Source: Deltaproteobacteria bacterium
Lineage (GTDB): Bacteria; Desulfobacterota_D; UBA1144; Nemesobacterales; CSP1-2
Length of the DNA: 38,458 nt
Direction: 5' to 3'
Assembly: GCA_016187835.1 (NCBI GenBank)
Contig: JACPIY010000077.1
Coordinates: 1 to 38,458, forward strand
Part shown: positions 16,762 to 23,355 of the stretch, one piece after another
How positions within the stretch are numbered: position 1 is the first letter of the stretch
Layout of the letters: the number at the start of each line of letters is the position of its first letter
The notes under the pieces: model-generated
The model's database searches: none
What the model saw: the letters and a program-made list of their open reading frames with translations, nothing else
Told to the model about the DNA's origin: nothing
Program-made: the position numbers and the translations under genes

Positions 16762-17200
16762 CTATTCTTCCAGAACGTAAGTGCCCGGTGCATCATCAAG
16801 TGGAGGATAGCCTCGTTCAGGCGTGCCCAGCGAAGGCGGTAGCACACGCTTGCTGGAATGTTCTTTCAGCCAGGTCTGCAATGCGGGACACCAGGAACCT
16901 TCGTGCACCGGCATCTTAGCTTGCCAATTGTCGTGATCAATGTACGGGTCACCTTCTTTCTGTGTTGCTATCCGGTAACTTCTATTAGGATGTCCTGGTT
17001 CGCTCACAATGCCTGCGTTGTGGCCCCCGCTGGTTAGCACACAGGTTACTTCAGTGTCAGCAAATAAGTGAATTTTATAGACCGAACGCCAAGGAGCCAC
17101 ATGATCCCTAACTGTTGACCACGAAAATTGGAATACGAATGTCAGTTAGGGAAATTGGCTGACCTTTTACCTCATAAAAGCGGTTATGCTGAACCCTTGC
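16762..17200 (-). pseudogene. Relic of poly(3-hydroxyalkanoate) synthase PhaC (C-terminal fragment)
   Basis: The 112-codon open part (17100-16762) reads APWRSVYKIHLFADTEVT, LTSGGHNAGIVSEPGHPNRS, EGSWCPALQTWL and a final DAPGTYVLEE. These are C-terminal landmarks of PHA synthases, including the catalytic His in GGHNAG. Upstream in another frame lies GQPISLTDIRIPIFVV, which should join VRDHVAPW; a frameshift near 17115 separates them. The catalytic Cys and Asp regions and the first two thirds of the gene are missing. The stop codon and C-terminus are well preserved, so decay is probably recent. No function is expected. Confidence 0.85.
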
Positions 17201-17291
17201 CTCACTCTCCGAGACGACTAGTCGAGCAGGTCTTAGTTTAGATAATTTATTAGACAAACCTGAAAGAATCACAGAGTTTTGTTGGCTATTC

Positions 17292-17870
17292 TCATAAAAG
17301 AATTTTTATATCTCCTAAAAGTTCCTCCATATCAAATGTAGTTCCTCTATAGTGTTTCCTTATCCTTCCCTTTTCATCCACTAGGCTTATGCGATTCTGG
17401 TGGGCTATCTCGTAGGAAGGCTCACCATTTTCAGAGTATTCTATAGGTCCTTTTATGGCTTCCATACCAGCCACTTTAATTGTGGAATCAATAGAATTCT
17501 CATCTCCAGTTACAAAAACCCAATTGGTAAGATCTAGATTCATCATTTTAGCGTGTTGCTTCAACACTTCGGGTGTATCCCTTTCCGGATCAAGTGATAT
17601 AGACACGAAATAAACTTTATCCTGGATGCCGTTCTCTTTTAGTTTGTTTTTAAATGCGTTGAGCTTAGCACTTATGATATGGCAGATATCCGGGCAGTTT
17701 GTGTAGATGTAACTCACCACAATGACCTTTCCCTCTAACTTTGAAAAAGTGAACTCCTTTCCATCTTGACTTATTAGAGTCATGTCAGGAAATTCACCCT
17801 TAACCGGCAGCTTAGAGTTACTACACGCCAAAGAGAATATTAACAAACAATAAAGAATGAGTTTCTTCAT
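17292..17870 (-). CDS. SCO1/SenC/PrrC-family copper chaperone lipoprotein
   Basis: This 192-residue protein has a lipoprotein signal ending at C16 (FSLAC) and a thioredoxin-like fold. The copper site is CPDIC (C59, C63) with the partner His H157 in YEIAHQNRI. SCO proteins deliver copper or reduce cysteines for oxidase assembly in the periplasm. It lies near the cbb3 locus and the nos cluster, so it could serve either. Length is typical. No convincing ribosome-binding site precedes the ATG at 17870, though the signal peptide start fits. It is separated from the TauE/SafE-like gene by a 240-base gap with a palindromic repeat, so it probably has its own promoter. Confidence 0.93.
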   Translation of the reverse strand: MKKLILYCLLIFSLACSNSKLPVKGEFPDMTLISQDGKEFTFSKLEGKVIVVSYIYTNCPDICHIISAKLNAFKNKLKENGIQDKVYFVSISLDPERDTPEVLKQHAKMMNLDLTNWVFVTGDENSIDSTIKVAGMEAIKGPIEYSENGEPSYEIAHQNRISLVDEKGRIRKHYRGTTFDMEELLGDIKILL

Positions 17871-18021
17871 TTAAAATATTCTACCTGGGTATAAGCACCG
17901 ATAAACTCTGTTTGTAACCCGATAGCCAAATAGTAGAGAGCCAAGCTGTAGCTTGTTGCACTTTAGTACAGTGCAGTTAAGAAAGAAAAGAGATGTATCG
18001 GCAATCTCTAACCGCGAAAGT

Positions 18022-18092
18022 GTCGCGCCAGGGATGGCGCTCCTACATAATCGTAAAATAATCCCCCCGTAGGAGCGGCTTCTAGCCGCGAC
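18022..18092. repeat. REP-like inverted repeat (GTCGCG...GTAGGAGC)
   Basis: The outer arms GTCGCG/CGCGAC and the inner arms GCTCCTAC/GTAGGAGC can pair, giving a hairpin of about 25-base arms with mismatches around an AT-rich loop. The GC-rich GTAGGAGCGGCTTCTAGCCGCGAC side has the form of a widespread class of extragenic palindromes. It sits between the SCO gene and the upstream minus-strand operon and could act as a transcript end. Confidence 0.75.
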
Positions 18093-18110
18093 AATTGCAA
18101 CAATGTTGGA

Positions 18111-18836
18111 TTATAAAGCATGCAGAACAATGTGATGCGCTGAATGGATAGCCGGCATCAAACGATTCACAATGAGAAGCGTGATATTGGCTAGTCCAAC
18201 TATAACAAGAATGATTCCTGCTATTTGATTCAATTTTGAAGGAAATCTATAGAAAAATTTTTTATAAAAGATTGCAAAAACAGTCAGTGCGGGAATTGTA
18301 CCCAGCCAAAAGATAGCCAGCAGTATAGCACCGTATAGTGCGTCTTTTGTAGCTATGGAGCCGAGTACAAAAACATAAAGCCATCCGCAAGGGAGAAAGC
18401 CATTTACAATACCGATTGTCAGGGATTTTACTGCAGGGTTCTGTGTCCTAGCCCATTTTGCGGGAATGAATAAAAATGAGGTTAGTTTCTTAGAAAAAGA
18501 TAAATCTAAAGTTTTTTGCCTTATTAGTTTATATCCTGAAAGTATCAAAAAAATTGATATCAGAATTGCAGAAGCGATCGAGACGACCTGGTATTTACTG
18601 GCGAGTAGTTTTTCTCCAAAATACCCGGCTATTGCACCCAAAAAGAGATAGCTTAAAAGACGACCGAGGTGGTAAAAACCGAGATAACCGTTGTTATTGT
18701 TTACGGTGATGGCAATCGGACCGCACATTGACACACAGTGTGAACTTCCTAGAACGCTGGCTAAAAATACGCCTGCCGGAATAGACAGAGATGACCATTG
18801 GCTGATTAAATGGCTAAATTGATTTAGGTCCGACAA
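18111..18836 (-). CDS. TauE/SafE-like membrane protein of the cbb3 assembly locus
   Basis: This 241-residue protein has about six membrane helices. Helix 1 has GSSHCVSMCGPIAI and a later helix has NGFLPCGWLYVFV. The paired Cys motifs mark the SafE/UreH-like branch that often accompanies ccoGHIS genes and is thought to handle metals rather than sulfite. The start is a TTG at 18836, well supported by AAGGA 8 bases upstream, and it overlaps the ccoG end by 23 bases. No ATG option exists near the first helix. It is the last gene of the cco operon. A histidine-rich tail (HSAHHIVLHAL) supports a metal role. Confidence 0.82.
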   Translation of the reverse strand: MSDLNQFSHLISQWSSLSIPAGVFLASVLGSSHCVSMCGPIAITVNNNNGYLGFYHLGRLLSYLFLGAIAGYFGEKLLASKYQVVSIASAILISIFLILSGYKLIRQKTLDLSFSKKLTSFLFIPAKWARTQNPAVKSLTIGIVNGFLPCGWLYVFVLGSIATKDALYGAILLAIFWLGTIPALTVFAIFYKKFFYRFPSKLNQIAGIILVIVGLANITLLIVNRLMPAIHSAHHIVLHAL

Positions 18837-20277
18837 GCTTTAGTTCCTTTTCAAATTTTGTTTGATTTTTTCCTAAATCCAGAAAAATAAGTTTTATGGA
18901 TTGCGTGCCTGTATTACTCGTTATTACACTGGGGAATTTAACGAAGAAATGTACTGTAAGGTCTTTTCCTGCTTCGAGATTAATAGTATCGGCTTGAGAA
19001 ATAACTTGGACGTGCTTTTCTTTCCATGTGCCGGGAACTGCTATTTTCAGGTTAACGTCGTCAATGGTCTGATTTTTCAGGTGCACTTTGAAGTGATTAA
19101 TAACCAGCAACTTTTCGTCCTCCGCATGATCCTCTTCATGCTCTTTTCTGTTCTCTTCATTTTTAATAACTTGATAAGGCGTATCTTCTCCTCTCAGAAT
19201 AGTTACTACTATATCTTCGCGCCTTGAAATATTAATTGCCAATAGCGATAAGACAATGACCAACATTACTGAATAGATTGCCACTCTGGGTCTTAACATC
19301 TTGGACTTTATCCCCTTTAAGCTGTTGCCCGTGGCGTATCTTATAAGACCTCTGGGTTTCTCGATTTTTTCCATAACTTCGTCGCATGCATCAATACATG
19401 CTGTGCACCCGATACATTCCATCTGCATGCCTCTTCTGATGTCTATTCCGGTTGGACAAACTACCACACATTTAAAGCAATTAATGCAGTCTCCCTCAGT
19501 TTCTCCATGTTTTGTTGTTCCCCTGCGTGGCTCTCCTCTAACTGGATCATAAGATACAGTTAGTGAATCATCGTCCATCAATACGGATTGAAACCTTCCG
19601 TATGGACACATGATGATACAGAATTGCTCTCTGAACCACCCGAAGTCGAAAAGTAAAACCGCTGTTATGAAAGCCATAATTAAGAATACGGTCCAGTTCT
19701 CGTGCGGGTTATGCTGAGTCATCTCCACGAGTTGTTCGGCTCCCACGAAATAGGCTGGAAAGCTGTGAGCAATGATGAGGCTGACAACGGTAAAGAGAAT
19801 CCATGTAATAGAGTATTTGATGAATTTTTCCTTACTCATGGGAGCTTTTGCTAAATTAATCTGCTTTATATTGCTCCCTATGACCCAGTATTCAATACGC
19901 CTGAAAACTCCATCTATGAACACTGTTTGGGGGCAAGCCCATCCACACCAGATCCTTCCCCATATCGCAGTGACAAAAGCAAGTCCAAGACAAAGCGCTG
20001 CAAGAAGGAAAAAGATTAGTGGACCGTCGTGAGCCCGGAATGTCAAACCAAAAATTGCAAATTTTCTATGAGCAATGTCCAAGAGTACTGCCTGGTGACC
20101 ATTGATTTTAACCCATGGGAGAAACAGGAAAAAAAGAATGAGAACAATTTGAACTATGGTTCGGTAACGCCTGTACAAACCTTTTACTTGAGCTGAAAAT
20201 ATATACACTCTTTTCCCAGTCTCATCCATAGTTGCTAATCTTTCTTCCGGTAAATGCCTCTGATCTAATACCTTCAT
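18814..20277 (-). CDS. ccoG: CcoG/FixG/RdxA polyferredoxin, cbb3 assembly
   Basis: This 487-residue membrane protein has five helices. Cysteine motifs are CGWACPQTVFIDG, CIMCPYGRFQS, CINCFKCVVVCPTGID and CIGCTACIDACD; the last two bind two 4Fe-4S clusters. A C-terminal Ig-like FixG domain (about 360-487) follows. CcoG reduces copper(II) before insertion into cbb3 oxidase. The ATG overlaps the ccoP stop (ATGA). Family length is about 470-490, so it is complete. The linker near residue 380 is unusually acidic and His-containing (EEDHAEDEK), which might bind metal. Confidence 0.94.
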   Translation of the reverse strand: MKVLDQRHLPEERLATMDETGKRVYIFSAQVKGLYRRYRTIVQIVLILFFLFLPWVKINGHQAVLLDIAHRKFAIFGLTFRAHDGPLIFFLLAALCLGLAFVTAIWGRIWCGWACPQTVFIDGVFRRIEYWVIGSNIKQINLAKAPMSKEKFIKYSITWILFTVVSLIIAHSFPAYFVGAEQLVEMTQHNPHENWTVFLIMAFITAVLLFDFGWFREQFCIIMCPYGRFQSVLMDDDSLTVSYDPVRGEPRRGTTKHGETEGDCINCFKCVVVCPTGIDIRRGMQMECIGCTACIDACDEVMEKIEKPRGLIRYATGNSLKGIKSKMLRPRVAIYSVMLVIVLSLLAINISRREDIVVTILRGEDTPYQVIKNEENRKEHEEDHAEDEKLLVINHFKVHLKNQTIDDVNLKIAVPGTWKEKHVQVISQADTINLEAGKDLTVHFFVKFPSVITSNTGTQSIKLIFLDLGKNQTKFEKELKLVGPKSI

Positions 20278-20858
20278 TCGTACTCCACCTTCTGTCCCTG
20301 CGGAGGTTTTGCGCCTTCAGGATTGGAGCCATGCAAACTGTAAACGTACACGGCAACGCTTTGTATTACATCCGGAGCAATAACTCCTTTCCACGGCGGC
20401 ATCCCCTTATCAAGAACTCCCTCTTCTACAGTAGTTAAAATTGAGGATATCGTTCCATTTCCGTGTATCCAGTAGTCGTCTGTGAGGTTTGGACCAATGA
20501 TACCCTGTCCTTTATCTCCGTGACACGCAATGCATTTTGCAACAAACTCAGCCCTACCTTTTTCTATTATATCTTGATTCAAGGCCAAGGCTCTAAGTTT
20601 ATTTTCGGACCTCTCTTCTTGAGCTTCTTTTTGAGCTTCCTTTCTTACCGACTCTATAACGCTCATTTTTTGAGCAAGCTCCTCATCTAGGGTTGGACCT
20701 CCAAGAAACTGGTAGTAAGCAAAATAAATAACAGAAAAAATGATGGTGATGTAAAAGGTCATTAGCCACCAGCCGGGGAGCGGATTGTTTAATTCCCTGA
20801 TGCCGTCATACTCATGATCTTCGATTAGTTTATCTTTTTCCTGTCCAACATCACTCAT
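20274..20858 (-). CDS. ccoP: CcoP-type cytochrome c subunit, one heme only
   Basis: This 194-residue subunit has an N-terminal cytoplasmic segment and one membrane helix (GWWLMTFYITIIFSVIYFA). A charged helical linker follows, then a single cytochrome c domain with one CIACH, a Met ligand in KGMPPWKG and a C-terminal tail. Usual CcoP proteins are about 300 residues with two CxxCH motifs, so this is a shortened monoheme form. I chose the ATG at 20858, preceded by GAGGAGG at 6 bases; the reading from 20873 starts inside that site. It overlaps ccoQ by 8 bases and ccoG by 4. It should pass electrons to CcoO in the fused CcoNO. Confidence 0.9.
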   Translation of the reverse strand: MSDVGQEKDKLIEDHEYDGIRELNNPLPGWWLMTFYITIIFSVIYFAYYQFLGGPTLDEELAQKMSVIESVRKEAQKEAQEERSENKLRALALNQDIIEKGRAEFVAKCIACHGDKGQGIIGPNLTDDYWIHGNGTISSILTTVEEGVLDKGMPPWKGVIAPDVIQSVAVYVYSLHGSNPEGAKPPQGQKVEYE

Positions 20859-21027
20859 TCTTATCCTCCTCATTCTCTAATGGTAATCGCTCAAGTTCTT
20901 TGTAGAGTTTCTGGTTTGGTTTTAGATTTATCCAAATGATCAAACCTACAAACACTACAAAGAATATTATGAGGGCAACAATTACTAATTCTGTATTTTG
21001 GTAGTATGATAGAGCTATCTCTTTAAT
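20851..21027 (-). CDS. ccoQ: CcoQ-type small subunit, 58 residues, apparent ATT start
   Basis: The frame reads KEIALSYYQNTELVIVAL, one membrane helix (about 13-32) and a charged tail ending PLENEEDKNE, the usual size and layout of CcoQ, a small stabilising subunit of cbb3 oxidase. An in-frame TGA lies just upstream, and no ATG, GTG or TTG occurs between it and the helix. The ATT at 21027 follows AGGGGG at exactly 7 bases, so ATT is the best start. The gene overlaps the ccoNO end by 13 bases and the ccoP start by 8. It fills the gap where ccoQ is expected. Confidence 0.85.
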   Translation of the reverse strand: MKEIALSYYQNTELVIVALIIFFVVFVGLIIWINLKPNQKLYKELERLPLENEEDKNE

Positions 21028-23174
21028 TGTGAAACCCCCTGCTCACTGGTCTTTTTGCCTAAGGTTTGTAAGTACGCAATAATAGCGATGACTTCAGTGT
21101 CTTTTATCTCTGTAAGGGATGGGTCCTGACCGAGAAGCCCCTCATATATCTTTTCTGCTTCATTCCCGGCATAAATGTCTGCATTAGCCACCATATTCTC
21201 ATCATAAGGAACGCCAAGTCGTTTCATAACACTTAGTTTTTTTCTTAAAGAAAGATAGTCGATTTTTTTATCTGCAAGCCATGGGTATGAAGGCATAATT
21301 GAGTTTGGAGTAATCTCCCGTGGATCAATCATATGACGCAGATGCCACATATCTGGATATTTTCCTCCAACCCTTGCTAAATCCGGTCCTGTTCTCTTGG
21401 ACCCCCACTGGAATGGCCTGTCGTACATGGATTCCTCTATTGTGGAGGGTTGGCCAAATCTAAGAACATCGAACGGCAATTTTCTTACCATCTGTGAATG
21501 GCACACATAACAACCCTCCTTGATATAGATGTCTCTTCCTGCTAGCTCGAGTGGAGTATACGGTCTTGTTTTAGATGCGGCAGGAAGGTATTTGTAAATA
21601 GAGAGGGTCGGAATTATCTCTATAATTGAGCCTACTGCTATGGATATAAACAGTAGAACCGTAAATATGGCTCCGAGCGCCTCAAGCTTTCTATGACCAG
21701 TGCCAATCGTAACCTTCTCCGCGAGAGAGGAAACCTCAACACTCGCAACTTTTTCCTCTTTAGGAGCCGTTTTGATTGTCATCCACACGTTGTAAATCAG
21801 TAAGAAGAAACCAACGATATAAAGCACTCCACCAATAAATCTTATGTAATAGAGTGGGGCAATTCTCATAACGGTTTCAACGAAGTCCGGGTACACGAGT
21901 TGGCCATTTCCATCAACAGCCATCCACATTAAACCCTGAGTAATACCACTGGCCCACATTGAGAGATAGTAAAGCAGAATCCCCAATAAACCGACCCAAA
22001 AGTGGTTGTTCATGAGTCTTTGGCTGTATATTTTGTTGTTCCAAACCTTGGGAACAAGGTAGTAGATAATTCCAAATGTAAGAAAACCGTTCCATCCCAG
22101 CGTGCCTCCATGAACATGGGCAATAATCCAGTCGGTATAGTGAGCAAGTGAATTCACAGACTTAATGGATAAAAGTGGACCCTCAAATGTGGACATGCCA
22201 TAAAATGTTACGGCTACAGCCAAAAACTTGATTATTGGGTCTGTACGCAGCAGATGCCAGGCTCCTCTAAGTGTCAGGAGCCCGTTTATCATTCCTCCCC
22301 AGCTCGGGGCCCACAGCATAAGACTGAAAACCATTCCCAGTGTTTGCGCCCAGTCCGGGAGTGCCGAGTTCAGCAAGTGATGAGGTCCGGCCCAAATGTA
22401 AAGAAAGACCAAGGACCAGAAATGGATTACAGATAATTTGTAGCTGTAAATTGGTCGGTTAGCAGCCTTGGGAACATAATAATACATCAGCCCCAAGAAT
22501 GGAGTGGTAAGGAAGAAAGCTACCGCATTGTGTCCGTACCACCATTGAACAAGAGCATCCTGTACCCCTGCATAGACGGGGTAGCTCTTGAATAAGCTAA
22601 CCGGGATCTCGATGGAATTTACGATATGTAGTACAGCTACTGTTATTATTGTAGCGATGTAAAACCATAAGGCCACATAAAGGTGCTTTATCCTTCTTAT
22701 GGCAATAGTTCCAAAGAAATTAACCGCAAAGATAACCCAAACTAATGCGATTGCAATGTCGAGAGGCCACTCAAGCTCCGCGTACTCTTTGCTCTGAGAA
22801 TATCCTAGCGGAAGCGTTATAAGTGCTCCGACAATGATAAGCTGCCAGCCCCAGAAGTGAATCCTGCTCAGGATATCGGAATATAAGCGCGTTTTAAGCA
22901 ACCTTTGAGTTGAATGGTAGATCCCTGCAAAGATTATATTTCCACCAAAAGCGAAAATGGCTGCATTTGTATGGAGCGGGCGAATCCTTCCAAAAGTCAG
23001 CCACTCAAGGTTAAGGTTGCTCTTCCAGTAGGCTAGTTCCAATGCCGCCAGCAAACCTACGAGAAACGCTGCTGCTCCCCAGAAAATTGTCGCAAACAGA
23101 AACTTTTTAACAACATCGTCGTCGTAGACTATCTTATCCATCAATTTGCTGCTGACTTGGTTCCCATCAGCCAT
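21015..23174 (-). CDS. ccoNO: CcoN-CcoO fusion, cbb3 cytochrome oxidase core
   Basis: This 719-residue protein fuses both core subunits of cbb3 oxidase, the high-affinity terminal oxidase. Residues 1-475 are CcoN, with about twelve helices and heme/CuB histidines in RPLHTNAAIF, WWYGHNAVAFF, AGPHHLL and IIAHVHGGTLGWNG. After a linker (about 480-505) comes a CcoO part with its anchor helix (about 510-530, ending AVGSIIEIIP) and one heme site, CYVCHSQMVRKL. CcoN and CcoO are usually separate, and fusions are known in some lineages. The ATG follows GGAGG at 9 bases and sits 5 bases after ccoS. It is followed by ccoQ with a 13-base overlap. Confidence 0.95.
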   Translation of the reverse strand: MADGNQVSSKLMDKIVYDDDVVKKFLFATIFWGAAAFLVGLLAALELAYWKSNLNLEWLTFGRIRPLHTNAAIFAFGGNIIFAGIYHSTQRLLKTRLYSDILSRIHFWGWQLIIVGALITLPLGYSQSKEYAELEWPLDIAIALVWVIFAVNFFGTIAIRRIKHLYVALWFYIATIITVAVLHIVNSIEIPVSLFKSYPVYAGVQDALVQWWYGHNAVAFFLTTPFLGLMYYYVPKAANRPIYSYKLSVIHFWSLVFLYIWAGPHHLLNSALPDWAQTLGMVFSLMLWAPSWGGMINGLLTLRGAWHLLRTDPIIKFLAVAVTFYGMSTFEGPLLSIKSVNSLAHYTDWIIAHVHGGTLGWNGFLTFGIIYYLVPKVWNNKIYSQRLMNNHFWVGLLGILLYYLSMWASGITQGLMWMAVDGNGQLVYPDFVETVMRIAPLYYIRFIGGVLYIVGFFLLIYNVWMTIKTAPKEEKVASVEVSSLAEKVTIGTGHRKLEALGAIFTVLLFISIAVGSIIEIIPTLSIYKYLPAASKTRPYTPLELAGRDIYIKEGCYVCHSQMVRKLPFDVLRFGQPSTIEESMYDRPFQWGSKRTGPDLARVGGKYPDMWHLRHMIDPREITPNSIMPSYPWLADKKIDYLSLRKKLSVMKRLGVPYDENMVANADIYAGNEAEKIYEGLLGQDPSLTEIKDTEVIAIIAYLQTLGKKTSEQGVSQLKR

Positions 23175-23178
23175 TTAG

Positions 23179-23355
23179 CTATTCCTCCTTCTTATTGCTG
23201 TCATTCCTTTTTGTCTCAAAGTCGTCTATCAACATCCTTTGGCTCGGAGTTGTAAGATCATCATACTGCCCCCTCCTGGTTGCCCATAAGAAGGCTATCA
23301 AGAAAATCAGGGCAAGTGTTATTGAAATTCCCAACGTTAAGAAAATTATATTCAT
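23179..23355 (-). CDS. ccoS: CcoS, cbb3 maturation factor, 58 residues
   Basis: The frame reads MNIIFLTLGISITLALIF, then FLWATRRGQYDDLTTPSQRM and a charged tail. One membrane helix followed by WA..RGQ(Y/F)DD is the CcoS signature. CcoS is needed for cofactor insertion into cbb3 oxidase. The ATG at 23355 overlaps the ccoI stop (ATGA). The last codons (AAGGAGGAA) supply the ccoNO ribosome-binding site. Family length is about 50-70, so it is complete. Confidence 0.93.
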   Translation of the reverse strand: MNIIFLTLGISITLALIFLIAFLWATRRGQYDDLTTPSQRMLIDDFETKRNDSNKKEE

